From Chondrus crispus (taxonomy: Eukaryota; Rhodophyta; Florideophyceae; Gigartinales; Gigartinaceae): a stretch of 64,000 nucleotides of DNA. Position numbers and translations under genes: made by a program. Positions 49,058 to 61,985 of the stretch are shown here, in pieces. The notes under the pieces were generated by a model. It had not been told where the DNA came from. It saw only the letters and a list, made by a program, of their open reading frames with translations, and made no database searches. The DNA lies in contig NW_005179058.1 in the NCBI RefSeq assembly GCF_000350225.1, positions 373,633 through 437,632 on the forward strand. The letters run 5' to 3'. Each line of letters starts with the position of its first letter. The first letter of the stretch is position 1.

Positions 49058-52000
49058 TACCGACAAGACAATCGAGACGTTTCGTTTTTGAGACTAGTCA
49101 ATTACGCGAAGGCACATGGCTCGGCGAGCCGCGCTAAGGACAAGAAGACCAAAAAGGTCACGATTCAGACGCCGTCGACGATCAGGGCGGATAAGAAGCC
49201 GAGGGCTTCTTATCCCGGTCGCAAAAGTCACGCCGCCGTCCAATTAGCCGAGTCCATTCCCACGTCAGATGAGCGCGGTGCGCAGGGAAGCAGCGAAAAT
49301 CATTATGAAGGAGCATTGGTAACGAAGGCGAGTTTACTGAGCCATCGGAGGGCTACGGACACGAGGACTACGGGGCAAGCGAGTCGTCAACTTTACCGAC
49401 GCCCACATACACGACGGAGTCCTTTTCAGAGGCGACGCGAACAACAGGCCACTCCAGACTCTCGGAACCATCAAGATGCCCGTGACACTTGGACGATTTG
49501 TGGCGGCTGCCGATTTTATTGTGTGCGAGAAGCTCGCGGTACCGCTGATTTTAGGAGCGGACTATTGCGATAGGTTCGTGGAGGCTATCTATCCACGGAA
49601 GAGGACAGTTGAGTTGGCGGATTTCTCGGAGGTTCCGATCGTAAGGCGGTCCTCGGCGAGAAAATCGAAGAAGCATCTGGTCCCCGGAGAGGGCGAAACA
49701 GATGCAAAAGAGGAGCGAGTTTCCCCCAAGGTGAAGGTGGCAAGAGCCACGACCATTGAGCCAGGGACGCAACACGTAGTTGAATGCACCTCGAAGAGGA
49801 CTGGCTTGGTCGTCGTTCAACCCTACACACCCCTATACGACAAGCACGGACTGGTAAGCACCAACGGTGTAGTTCAGATTGAGCCTGACAAACCTTTTAG
49901 ATTGCTTGTAGCGAATTTTAGAAGTTACCCTGTCAGGGTTCAAAAGGGCCAAGTGGTAGCGGAACTAATACCGCACCCAAGGGCCGTATTCAAGACCAAG
50001 TCCACCATTGGTGAGGTACTTGGAATTCAAGAAAGGGGCGAGAAAAAATTACTAATTCCACCCCACCGCCTACGGGCGAGAGAAGGTGGGAACCGTCGGA
50101 ACAAGATCGCGAGGACCAGCAAGGAGAACGGGAGGAAAGGCTCTCCGCGACGGCAACTACGAAGCCGGAGCGGCGGATTGAGCCTCCCTCGCCGGACGTG
50201 GAAGAACTCGACCTGAGCCATGTGCCGGAACGGCTGCGCGAAAGATTCCGTCGGATGTTGAAAAAATATTCCCGTATGTGGGATGGGACCCTTGGTGAGA
50301 TCAACACCACGGTCCACCGGATTGAGCTGGCCCCGGATACAAGGCCAATTGCACAAGCTCCGTACCGAGCCGGTCCAAAGGGTCGGGAGGTCGAGGACGC
50401 AGAAGTACAGAAGATGTTAGAAGCAGGAGTCATCGAACCGGCGCAGTCAGAATGGGCGTCGCTCGTTTTATTAGTGCCAAAGCCGGACGGATCGATGCGC
50501 TTTTGCGTAGACTATCGCAGGTTAAACACGGTAGCGGTAAAGGACACGTACCTTTTACTGCGCATGGATGAGTGCCTGGAATCGATTGGTGACACCAAGG
50601 TTTTCCCCGCGTTGGACGCGATCTCGGGATATTGGCAGATGCCTATCCCTGAGCGCGACCCCGACAAGACCGCATTTTCGTGTCACTCAGGTATGTATCG
50701 CTTCTCAAGAATACCCTTCGGGCTAACTAACGCGCCGGCGACGTTTCAGAGAGCAATGGATATCCTGCTCTCTCCGTTCCGTTGGAAGTGCTTTTTGGTG
50801 TATCTGGATGACATAATAATTTTTAGCAAGTCGTGGGAGGAGCACATCGTGCACGTGGATGAAATACTTTCTGTATTAGAGAAGGCAGGTGTGAAGCTCA
50901 TGCTTCGCAAGTGCGAATTTTTCGTCGAAAAGATCAAGTACCTGGGCCATGTCGTTCGGCTAAGCACATTGGAAGTTGACGCCGCGCGAACCGCAGCATT
51001 GGAACAAGTGAGGTACCCTCAAACGCAGACCCAGCTCAGGAGCTTCTTGGGACTCTGTAATGTCTACCGCAGATTCGTTCCGCATTATGCGAAAATTGCG
51101 CATCCGCTCAATCAACTATTGAAGAAGGGACAACCGGTCCAGTTGGAAGGATTCGACGGACCCTGCGAAAAAGCTTTTCACAAGTGCAATGACGTTATCT
51201 TGGCGCCACCGGTGTTGGCGCTGCCGAAGAAGGACCTACCATACTGGGTAGACACCGATGCAAGCGACTATCAAATCGGCGCTGCATTATTTCAAACGCA
51301 TCCGGATGCGCAACGTAAACCCATCGGGTTCTTTTCAAGAACGTTAGCCGCAGCCGAGAGAAACTATTCTGTATCAGAAAAAGAATGTCTAGCGGTAATT
51401 TGGGCCGTACAGACTCTAAGACCATATCTATATGGCGAGCACTTCATTGTGCATACCGACTATGCCTCATTGAGGTGGTTGATGAACGCAACCGGCCCCA
51501 GCGGGAGATGAATCCGATGGAGGCTCCGCCTCTCGGAATTCGATTTCGAAATCAAGTACAGGAAGGGCAAGGCGAATAGTCAAGCTGATGCCCTGTCAAG
51601 ATTGCGGACCGCAGGAGAAACCGTCGACGAGATCGACGACGAAATCCCATGCTTTATGGCCGAACCGGCCGAGGATACAGTGGAGGACGAGGACAGTTTT
51701 GACGGGTTATACGACATCCTCGCTCTTGAGGGGGGGACCGCCCCTGAGCGCCTCGATCAATTCCAAGCTTTCACTACGGAGGAGCTCATTCGCGAGCAAG
51801 CCGTCGACCCCTTCTGCAACCGCATCAAGGAAGAAATGGACGCTGGAAAGGTGAGAACGTTCAACACGGAGACCGAGGAACTCGAAGGAACTCTATGCCG
51901 TACCGCAGCAGATTTTGTACAAGTGGTGATACCACAATCGTTAAGGGACCGCGTCCTAGGGTTGAGCCACTACGCAAAATTGGCAGGCCACCCGGGACGC

Positions 52001-53443
52001 AGGAAACTTTACAAGACATTGAGAAGGTATTTTTATTGGCCTACGATGGCCCTAGACTGCTATGCCGTCGCGAAGAATTGCGCCGCATGTGCGCGGGAAA
52101 GGGTGAAGTTAAGAAGAGACACGAAGGAAATGAAGCTGTTCACGCCCAAAGCTCTGCTGGAGTTTGTCGCCATCGACATTCTCGGGGAGCTAATTACAAA
52201 TAAACGAGGAAATCGGTACATTCTCGTGATCAGCGATCGATACTCGAAACTGGTACGAACCGTACCGTTGAAGAAGATATCAGCTGCGCACATCGCACAA
52301 GCCTTCGTTCACCATTGGGTATTCGTGTAGGGACCGCCGGTCAAGCTGCTGTCCGACAATGGAACACAGTTCACGGCCCGGTTCTTTCAGAACCTCTGTC
52401 GAATTCTCGGCATACGCAATGTGTTCACGACTACGTACCACCCGCAAGCCAACGGCCAAGTTGAGAGGTTTAACCGCACGCTGATTTCCGCGTTGCGAAA
52501 ATATGTTGGAGAGCACCCCAAGGACTGGGACCTATTTAGCGACGCCGTGACGTTTGCGTACAACACGCAAGTTCATCGAACTACGAACATCGCGCCCTTC
52601 GAGCTGGTGTTAGCTCGGGCGCCGAGAAGCATTGCCTTACAAGCACAGCCAAGTTTGGAAGGATTCAGCTCGAATCGAGCGTACTACCTGAAATGGCAGT
52701 CGTGGTTGCAAAGCCTGATGAAAGGCGCTGGTAAGAGCTTGCGGAAACAACAAGAGCGCTACAAGCGAAATTTCGACGCAAGGCTCCGCAAGCCGAAGTA
52801 TGACATCCCTTCAGGATCATACGTATTCCTTCGGAAAGAGCAAGGCACGGCCACCGAGCCGAAACATAAGTTGGCACAAGTGGCTACGGGTCCATATCAA
52901 GTGAAGAATTCAACGGAGAATACGGTCGTCATTTCCATCGGCGACCGGGAAGAGCGCGTGTCGCGAGATAGAGTCGAATTAGCCCCTAGTCCCATGGACT
53001 ACACGCCGATAGTCGGGCTACGACAAGAGCTACAATTCCTCAGCCAAGACGGGGAACGAGAAGAACCCACCACGCAAGCGAAGGATAGGACGGATGACGG
53101 ACCTTTGACAAGTCAAGAAGCAGCGGGCATCCCATCCGATCTACAAGAGATGGGAGGTTCGAAAGAAAAGGATGAGGATGAGTCGTTGGCTCTTCGGAAG
53201 GGGGACGGACAGTTGGACACGCAGGAAGAAGGAGCCAGGAGTCAGGAGTATGTGATCTACAAGATCGTGGACCACGGCTACGAAGGGGAGAAATTAATTC
53301 TCAAAGTGGGATGGTATGGGTATACCCTCAAGAACGCAACGTGGGAACCCATTGATCAATTGCCGCGCAGGACGGCCGTCACGTATTTCCGACGGAAAAG
53401 ATTGGCCTTGCCCGCGCAGGTCGCGCAAGCTCAATCAGGATAG
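49058..53443 (+). pseudogene. Gypsy G pol, inactivated
   Basis: Ty3/gypsy pol with damaged protease (a degraded active-site region around 49360 and a frame change by about 49480), RT (CVDYRRLN, YLDDIIIFS at about 50800), RNase H (VDTDASDYQIG), integrase (His/Cys finger HYAKLAGHPG...CAAC, Asp at AIDILGE, Asp at LSDNGTQF, Glu at NGQVERFNRT) and a C-terminal chromodomain (EYVIYKIVDHGYEGEK, NATWEPIDQL). Lesions: frame breaks between protease and RT (about 50190), TGA at 51509-51511 in the RNase H region (where D continues SGRLARWRLRL), and TAG at 52328-52330 (Tyr in D). The rest of the frame is open to 53443. The number of breaks argues for decay rather than recoding. Confidence 0.93.
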
Positions 53444-56400
53444 TGGCAGTCAAGAAGTCCACATGCCAGCATTAGTGCGACCGTCCGCACTGGGGAGAGT
53501 GAGCCGACTCGAGGGTGACGAAAAGGGGAACGATGAGAGGAAAAGAGGCAGGTGAGGGGCCTTCCGGTCCCCCACAGGCAAGTAGAGCGACGCGTGCCGC
53601 GATTTCAGGAACTAATAATTTTGATTGTAGTCCGAAGATGAGGTACTACGCTGCCTAGGAGTGAGAAGGAGTCGCCAAGGTCACGAGAAGTGACGTTCGG
53701 ACCGGCGATCCACTCCCCAAAAAAGGGCGAAGTACGAAAAAGAATGGGAAGGTACTGTACGGTACTCGGAAGAGGAGATTCACGACGATTGTTGCAGAGC
53801 CAAAGTGGAACACAGAACAGCATCGGAAATTTTTAATTGGAATGTATGAAGACACTGTATGCCGGGGGGGAGTCACACGAGGCGCTGGGTACTTGGGAAA
53901 ATTGCGAATTGCGCACAGGAGTCCGTACCAAATACCCAGGCGAACTCACGAACGAGTGAAGGAGGAGCCCGATCGCCCCGTGCGGGAAGTCGAAAAAGGG
54001 ATCGACGTGAGCCGCCTATAATGCTCACAAGTCCGCGGAGAAAGACGCTATTGCGCGCAGTGAGACCGCGTGTGGAGGAAGCCCAGCCTAACTGAGGGGA
54101 TATCGAGAAGGCCGTCGGTTGCGGCAGATACTGGGCCTCCGTGTTTTCTTTTTGCACGCGCGCCACGCACTTACAGATCACCGACGATCAGCTGCTTGAT
54201 CTTCGCTTTGTTATTCTCCATTTTGTTTTTGTTTTTTTGTCTTTGTCTGTTAATGTCAAGAAAACGACCCCGCGCAGCGGAGGTCGTTCAGCGAGTCCAA
54301 AACGCTCAAGGGAAGGAGTTATTTCTGGGGCCTTACCCGATAGCGAGCGACGCCGAAGCTTACACACGTCAGCAGCTCTTGGGCGACATGCTTACCAGTT
54401 GGCTGCTATGACCTTTATATGTCTTTTTGTCTTTCTTATGTCTTTCTTTTTTTCTGTTTGTGCTATTTATTCATTATCGTCGCAGTGGAGGAAGACAAGA
54501 TCCGCATCCAGATTTAGACAAGTGGGCCCTAAAGGGGCAAGAAGACAACGTCGCCACCGAGACGCAACGGCCGCTTCAAGAAGGAACGAGGAGATCAAGC
54601 ATCGGACGGGACGGACGCAAAACCAGTGATTGTGACAGTGTTTGGCCGAAGAGAAGGGAGGAAAGCGCGCTCATGGTCGATGATGACTACGTCGCGACGA
54701 TAGGACGTCGAACGGGAAAGCCCACACAATCCGCCACTCTGCCCTCGTTTTGTTTTTATCCTATTTTGTGACGCGGCATCCCGGGCGCGATTGCACACCA
54801 CGAACGCCGACCAGCCAGTAAGCTACGGCCGAAGAAGGGAGGAAGTAGAACGAAATTTCGAAGCGACAAGAGGGCGAGTTCCTCGCCCCATTTCTTAGTT
54901 ACACACGCTGCTCTCTTCTCCCTTCATGAAAGGGCGCACCGCGCAACCGCCGGCGAGGAAGCGGACGTGAACCACGCCAAGGAGACAGAGATTCGCTGAT
55001 CAGGAAGAAACTATGTTCGATACACACTGTTCACAGGCAATGCTCCGCGTTTCCTTCTACGTTTTTCGAGTGAGGACTATGGTCACGACGCTATTCTCAC
55101 AAACACACACTGCACCCGAAACGGGTCCGAGATCGTCGAATAAGTTTCATTTGATACAACGCAAACCAGTAGGACGTTGATCTGACGTGGGACGCGGACA
55201 AGGTCGAAGGAAAAGGTTTCGCGTGGTGACCAAGGTGTAAAGTAATTTATCCTGTTGGAATCAGGTGTCGTGGTACGATGGATCTCGGAGATCAGGCGGT
55301 GAGAACCGCAAAAAGGGGGAAACAACACCCCGAGGGGACAAAGACGAGCAACTTCGTTACCTCATAGACGTAGGGAGGCGTTATGCCGCACTGTATGAAC
55401 GGCCTTCCCGACGCGACTGCACCCTGTGGGGACCAACACCAAGTGTGTTTGGTGAGACAAGAGAACGGGAATCAAAGCTCAAGAGGATGGAAGAGAGTGA
55501 AGGAAGTTGGAGGCTTCTCACGATTAGAAGGAGGCATCAGCATCGGGGTCTCGACACAAACGACTACCCACTGGCCTTGCGAAAGTGAGAGAGGACTCAA
55601 GAAGGGGGAAAAGAAACTTTGCGCCGCGAGAGAGAATAAGAAATCGCGAGCCGGCGAGCAAAAGGGAGATGGCTACTTATGGGGTAGACAACGTGAGTCG
55701 ACACCATAATCTTCGGGATGCAAACGGGACAGCCGGGGTTCTGTTACGCGTGTTAGCACACGAAGCACAGTCGAGGGAGTACCTTCGGTGATACCCTGTA
55801 CCGGGAGCAGCAGAACTCATCAAAGGCAGACGTCTCATGAGGTGCCCGACGAGAAATGGTTAGTTGACGGATCCCGGTATCTATGTCGAGGGGGGCAATG
55901 GAGGATCGAAGGCTACAACGCAGTTGGCGTTGGAAACGTGATACGGGCGCGTCTACTCGCAATATTCTACTAGAATGAATCCCGCTGGTTTATCATCTGT
56001 GGGACAACCGGAGAATAGTGCCCGCCAGAGCGGGAACGACTGGAGAACGACCTGCGGCGCGTCATTGAGGGTCATTAATCTCCCAAATCCAACTTTGCGA
56101 ATGAAACCACTCCAAAAATCAAATTAGGAGGAAAAGTGGCTAATCATTTTTCTGAGTACAGGGCTCACTCGAGAAAAATCAACAGCGAAACACACACGTC
56201 GTCAAAATTTGGATCATCGATTCAGGGCGAAATAGGACATTGGTCCACGTGTTCACCCTTCACGCCCTACTCCGACCTGGTAAGACTGAGCCCGCGGTGT
56301 GGCTCGCACGACGAAATCGGAGCAGTCCTAAGGAAGCGGGATCTACGTGTCAGGGTCATTTGAGTATCGGCGATTCCTGACATTGTGGGAAGGAATTCGA

Positions 56401-57314
56401 TTGGCGTTCTGATAGAGAGACAGGGGGAACTTTGCACGCACGACGTTGACTTGTGTCCACCCAGACGGCTGACTCCCCGTCTATGGAGGAGGATAAAAAG
56501 AAAAAAGGGGAGAGCCGAGAAAGACGGCTACAGAGCTTTCGCGACAGCGATCAAGGGACGACGTAGCCGTAGTATCTCGGCAACGTATTGTGTCCCCCGA
56601 CGAGAACACAGGGGCAGCGTGACAACGACGTCACAGAAATTGACGGAAATATAAGAGCGAGCCGAACAGGACAATGTGACTCAAGGCATTTCCCTGGATG
56701 ACAGACACGGGTGCGTGGCAAAGAGGATCGAACCTCTGCCCCGTTCCAAGGCCAGTCCGTTCGGTTTCCCTGTTGTTTTTATTTTTTGGGGGGGACATCC
56801 CCGAGAATTGGAAGTGCAAAAACTCCCTTACTAGGCGATCGGAAGGTGAGCGACCGCTGTACCCCGGTGGTGTCGATTTTCACAGGAACGTCGACATGTG
56901 AGGTCAGCGAGATCAAGAGGAGGAACGTGGAGCGAAGAGGATTTGAAATGAATAAAGAGGAGGAAAGCGGGGGCGCACGAGCAAAAGAGGAGGAAAAGAG
57001 ATAGAAGAAGAGAAAGAACGAGAAAATATGAGGGCACTACCGTGATCATAACGGGAAGGGAGAGCCCAGAAGAATGCAAAGGAGGGCGAAGTAGCGAGGT
57101 GAAGAGAAGGAGGAAGGAGGTATAAGGGTGCCACCGTGGTTACGAAGGGGTGGGCATCAGTGAGAAAAAGAGGGGGAAACGAAGGGACGAAGGAGCACGC
57201 AGGAAACTTCAATCTACGGATCAAAGGCGATATGACGAGGTCGCAAATTCAGCGTCACGCAGGCAGGATAGAGATGCGACAAGCAATCGCGAGGAAATTG
57301 TCGCGCCCGTCAGC
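53444..57314 (+). other. Post-pol spacer of gypsy G
   Basis: About 3.9 kb with no supported gene on either strand, between pol and the antisense gene. Parts match the F spacer (38630-41883, inverted), for example around 53570-53670 and 53790-54230. It includes T-rich tracts (54190-54250, 54415-54480) that encode hydrophobic strings in one frame, and G/A-rich tracts (56900-57140). Confidence 0.65.
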
Positions 57315-59045
57315 TCAGACGGAAGGGTTGCCAAAGGATTTGTCCTTTGGAAGTGATGACACGAGGCGAGCCAAAACTCGCAAGTCGTCAATCGAGGCTC
57401 CTTGCAGAGCCTCTCCCTCAAGACCGTGAGCACGGAGCAAGGCACAATATACGCTCGTGACGTCGTGGGTATTTTCGGAAATTGTTGGAGACCGGGGGGG
57501 GGAGATATCACTTCCCTTACCGACAATGTCTCGGTATGGCCTGCCGATGGAATTGCGACCGCTGAAGACGCCTTTGACAAGGATGGAGAGGCTAGGGCTG
57601 CGCGCCGGAAAGCAGGGACAGTCGATCGAGGAGGAACTGGAGAGAAAGGACGGGAGCATACTTGAAGCTCCCGGGGGTCAGATGTGACGATGGGGGCAAC
57701 GTCGGGAACCGGTGTTTGGTTTCCGAATCGACGGCTCGTTTGAGGTTCCCACGCTGAGCAGAGGGTCGATGACCCGGGGTTGAACCACACGAAGTCGCCC
57801 GCAGCTGGGTGGTTTCGACCAGGGGAGAAAGAGGAACGTTGGCTATTGAACGATCGAGAGGAGTTTTGCGGAGGGACACAGTCCCAATCCACGCCCTCGA
57901 TCACATCAAGGAGGGGGCGTATTTCGCGATTGAAATCAGAGCCACCCAGATGGACAGAGAAGTCCAATAGACGCATTTGTGCTATCAGCTTCGCGGGGAG
58001 GTGCCACATGCGCCAGCAACCGTAGGCCTCCCAGAAGAGGGTCGCAGCTACTTTGATGCACCACTCTGTGAGGAACACCACCCATAACCCGTGTCGCGGA
58101 TCCCGCAGGTAGCTGCCATAGTACGTGAGTATGGGTCCGGTTTCAGCCCAAAAGCCTTGACTCACGTCGTACTGGCTCCACCATGAGGGGATGCCCTGAT
58201 AACGACTTCCATATTGCTGACGGGAAATCTCGCGCGCCTCCACCATTTGCTAGCCGATGAAGTACCCCGTATCAGACCGAATACGCCGTTCAAAGCGATC
58301 TGAAGTGTTCTGAAAGAAGAAAATACCCCGCGTTTTAAATGACGGAAATTCGAAGGGATAATGGGTTCGGTCCAGAAGATGGCATCCGATGTGACAGTAT
58401 GTCGGTTTCGCCACAGGCGATCCGCCTCGGCGGCAGGGTCACCAAAGGTGATATCAATGGGATTGTCTAAGTAGAGGCGTTCGCCCTCTGTACGACAACG
58501 CCAAGTGTCACAACCGTATGACGAGGGTATGAGGGTGTCGGAAATGGGGATGGGAAGTCGAGCGAATACAGCCTCCATAAATCGCAGAGAGAGAGTGGGG
58601 CGGCCCAGTGGGGAAGGATGACGTAGGATGGAAGTTGGAATTGCTATACGGGTTCGCCAGTCAAAGGAGCGGATAGCAAGCACAGGGAGATTACCGGGAA
58701 GCATGCCCGCGTCGTCGGCGAATTGGTGTTTGATTTTGGAAACGTCGCGAATACCCACGGAGAAGAACCACTGGGCCGAGGCAAATAAGGAAGGATGTTC
58801 GTGCATGAGTTTGTCCTGTAGCTCTTCGAGCGAGGGGTAGTGGCGGGCTACCCAAGAGGGATGGTAACCTGGATGAAAGGCCGGGTCCGAGATGTCCGAA
58901 TCAGGGCGACGTCGGGGTATAGGAGGGAGGTCGAACGAAGCGCGAGACTTGTTCGCAAAGCCGACGCCGGTGCGTCGACGGGGAGTATTTTCGCCCGCGA
59001 GCTCAGGAGGTGGAGGACACGTGGGATTCGTCTTGTCCTTGCTCA
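57315..59045 (-). pseudogene. Antisense accessory gene of gypsy G, frameshifted
   Basis: Minus-strand gene starting at ATG 59045 (MSKDKTNPTCPPPPELAGEN), opposite to gag-pol and next to the 3' LTR. The first frame has a Pro/Arg-rich N-terminus and a core with HYPSLEELQDKLMHEHPSLF and WFFSVGIRDVSKIKHQFADD. It shifts at about 58200-58250 into a frame with IPSWWSQYDVSQGFWAE, VFLTEWCIKVAATLFWEAYG and GSDFNREIRPLLDVIEGVDW. It shifts again near a run of nine Gs (57494-57502) into the conserved C-terminus LRAHGLEGEALQGASIDDL, ending at 57315. The core parallels the D protein (TLSEWAALVLHCFLRA; GSPFDADYTDQLLEF). Its length when intact would be roughly 575 residues, shorter than D. The function is unknown. 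Confidence 0.8.
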
Positions 59046-59140
59046 TGCGGAGACCGTCGGTCAGGAATGGAGAAGGAAGGGGTCGAGAATAGAAGGAGGA
59101 GTTGGAGATCAAGGAGTGCAGCCGATGTGCAAGGACGCTC

Positions 59141-59152
59141 AGAAAGGGAATA
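59141..59152 (+). other. Polypurine tract of gypsy G
   Basis: AGAAAGGGAATA immediately before the 3' LTR. Confidence 0.65.
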
Positions 59153-60182
59153 TGTAGTGCAATACGCACCTGAAAAGGGGGGTGAAAAGAAAGGAAAATA
59201 TTTGGATATGAAAAATAGTCCGGGTTGGGGGACACACGTGTGAATAACTGCACAGTTTTAATTTTTAATTATTTTATTTTATTTAGTTAATTAGTTGGCA
59301 TTAATTTTGCTGACACTACATTAGATCTAGGATCTAGCTCCGCAAGCTACTGTACTGGCTCCGGCGGGGCGATATATACCTTAGCCCTCTGACCACCAAG
59401 TCAGTAAAGGTAACCCGTGTTGCCAGAGTTGAATATCGCCTTGGTCGAAGTCCGTCTTTCTCAAGACGCTCCCTTTTACCACAGATTACGTTATCCTTTG
59501 CGCTCGGGGGTTCCCCTTTTTCTTTTTCCTTTATTTCCCTGTCCTTTTCTATCTCTACCACTATTTTTCCCTTAATTGTGATGGTTCCACTGGAGTTGGT
59601 TGCGACCGATCCGGTGTAGGTGTTTTAGCCATCGGGCAACACGTTGTGTAGCGCTGCTACTGTTTCAAGTTCCGTCGGAAGGCTGTTGCAACGACGCCTC
59701 CGTCGAAGATCTTACTGTATAAGACAGAGTTGGTACCGATCGCGCTGGTGAGGGTGTTTTTAGCCATCGGGCAACACGTCGGTAGTAGCGCTGCTACACG
59801 GTTACGATCCCGTCGGGTAGTGCTGAATAAGCCCCCGTCGAAGACCTTGAATTATACCCAAGGTGCTGAAGACGCTCGTCGAGCATTGGCCTTACAACCC
59901 AGCGAACCGCGGTTACATCCTCGTAGACAACCCCAACCCGCACTCTTCGAGCGCTCAAGTCTTCACAAGTCTCTACCACCATTATCCTCCCGGGCCGGGC
60001 ATCTTTCCTTAACCCTCCGTCGGAGTTGAGCTACCGTGGGCCGCAAGCCCACACAAGGGGAAAGGGAGTCTCGAACGCTCCGTAGCGCGTGCCATCGGCA
60101 GCGGTTGTTGCTGTTGTTGATTTTCTTCTTTTTGTTTGACCGTCGGACTGTGTTCGCGGCCTGCCAGGCACATTGCACTACA
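59153..60182 (+). repeat. 3' LTR of gypsy G
   Basis: 1030 bp, the partner of 46396-47440, with the TATA box at 59373-59378 and the same two internal modules. Confidence 0.92.
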
Positions 60183-60704
60183 GGCCGTCACCGATTTGAG
60201 AAGCAGTACTTCCCATGCAATTGAAAATCGTTTTCGTCTCCTTTTTTGCCCTTCACCTCCAAACGTGGAGTAGCGATGAGAGTGCGAGGATATTCTTGGG
60301 TTTGATGCCATGAGAGGCTGAGAGAAAGAGACCTGTCTTCCTCAGAAGTACTTACCCGAGGAGATCGGGAAGGCACAGGCCCCATGTTAGACTCTTGTGC
60401 CGTTCTTACGGCAGTAGAAAACGTAAAGTCGGAGTTGTGATTGCGATCTGGTGTAGCACAGCTGAAGAGGCTCATGCAGTTGGATTAAAATGTTGTAGAG
60501 CTGGCTCGTGATTCGAACTTGCATGAGGCTGTGCTCCGCCGGGATTGACTTTGACCGAGAGAGGGGTCATGGCGACTGGGAGTTTGGCGACGTTGGATGA
60601 ACACAGGCTTTCAGCTTATAAGGAAGCCCTTGTCCACAGTCATTTGTACTTCGTTAAATTGCCCTTCATCCGAAAAATGAAATGGCATGAGCACGGGCTT
60701 GTGA

Positions 60705-60732
60705 GAAACGTATGTCGCATGGCATACGTTTC
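60705..60732. repeat. 10-bp stem hairpin
   Basis: GAAACGTATG and CATACGTTTC are perfect inverse complements around TCGCATGG. The function is unknown. Confidence 0.75.
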
Positions 60733-60839
60733 ATCACATTTGACTCCCAAACGTAGTCATTTTTAGGGCATGCATTGATAATTGAAAGGTGAATCTGGAC
60801 AAGGGGGCTTTTCGGTTGAACGCGCAACGGCTCTATCGG

Positions 60840-61000
60840 AAGGAAAACATGGCCAAACGGGCACTTCCACTGAGAATTTCAAAACCTGACCAAACGGGCC
60901 CTTCCGCTGAAGTTTTGGAAAACCTGGTGAGACGGACCCATCCGCCGAAGTTTTACTTGACCGTTCAAATGGACCGTTTCAGAAGGACCGTTTCAAGTTA
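60840..61000. repeat. Imperfect tandem repeat, about 35-38 bp
   Basis: Three to four units with the pattern CCAAACGGGC(A/C)CTTCC followed by (C/G)CTGAAGTTTT, degrading rightward into GACCGTTTCAGAAGGACCGT. Confidence 0.7.
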
Positions 61001-61985
61001 CCGTTCAGACTAAGACTTGGAAACGGCTAGGATTCGTTACGTCCTTCGTTCTGGTAACGTAACCGCAGAAGCAATTGAAAATCGGCCAACGGCCGATAAC
61101 AGGGCTGTATAAGAGAGGCACTTCGAAAACTCCATTGCCTCTCTTCTCTCTTCCTCAAGTCGCCGCTTGTTTTCGTTACTCAACTCAACAAGCTTCAGAC
61201 GGATCATCGTCACGGCCGGCTCTCAACAACTTGCGCATTATGCCTAATGCTGAAGAAAACCAGTCTTCGTCCGGATCCGCAGGCATGTCTGGCCCAGCGC
61301 CAAATCTGGAAAACCAGTCTCCTACCAGTCGCCCTCCGTCGGCCGCTCTCGCCACAAAGTTCAAGTCATTGGAAACGCAGGTCGCCCAGATTCTCTCTCT
61401 GCTCCAGACTTACCCCGCTGGTACGGCCCCAATTGCCGCTAACGCGGAGGATCCTGCCGCTCCGCCGGTTACACAAGCCGCAGAGCAACCGGTCGCCAGG
61501 GCCCCCCACGCGAGCCCCGCTCCACCGCAGCTCACGTCTGCTCATGCCGTCTACGCCGACCGGGGACTTCAGTTTACTCTTCCAGCTCCGTCTGCTCAAG
61601 GGATTGCTGGCACCGTCGCTACCCGCCAACAATACGGGGAAACTCAGCCTCTTCCAGAAACCCGCTCATCAGGCTCCGTTCCCGGCTAAGCGCTTTATTC
61701 CCGAGTCCGAGAAATTGTTCGGACGCATCAAGGAAGCGGGCACTAGGGACGGTTGGGAAGCTAAAGTACTCTGGAACGTCGGTTAGAATACGGAAACTGC
61801 CCTCGCCGCATCTCACACAGTGGCAGAGACTTTGTCCACCGGAACCACTCAAGCTGCTACTGAAGCTTTTTCCGTTCTGCACCACTATCTCCAAGTTTCG
61901 TACGAAAGGGTGCAGGAACGGGTCGACTTCTTCTCCGACTCCGTGGAATCAGGCAAGTCTGAGGCGGTACTTCTCCAGAAGTACT

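Larger units (their letters stand above)
46396..60182 (+). mobile_element. Full-length Ty3/gypsy element G with antisense gene, decayed
   Basis: A 13,787-bp element with LTRs at 46396-47440 and 59153-60182, terminal repeats TGTAGTGCAAT / ATTGCACTACA, a PBS at 47445, gag, pol with chromodomain, a 3.9-kb spacer, an antisense gene and a polypurine tract. The layout is the same as in D. Coding regions carry stops and frameshifts. The flanking 5-mers (CAAAG left, GGCCG right) do not match, so one end has been rearranged or the LTRs came from recombined copies. Confidence 0.92.
60183..61239 (+). other. Region upstream of element J gag
   Basis: No supported gene. It contains a hairpin GAAACGTATG / CATACGTTTC with an 8-base loop (60705-60732) and an imperfect tandem repeat (about 60840-61000). 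This is probably the left end or leader of the DIRS-like element, but its terminal repeat cannot be defined without the other end. Confidence 0.55.

Noticed and set aside
51509..52330. TGA and TAG in G pol as programmed readthrough
   Set aside because: They fall inside the RNase H and integrase regions and occur together with frameshifts, so decay is simpler.
54141..54629. Open frame with two hydrophobic stretches after G pol, as a possible env-like protein
   Set aside because: The hydrophobicity comes from T-rich tracts, there is no signal peptide or cysteine pattern, and the matching F and K regions do not keep the frame.
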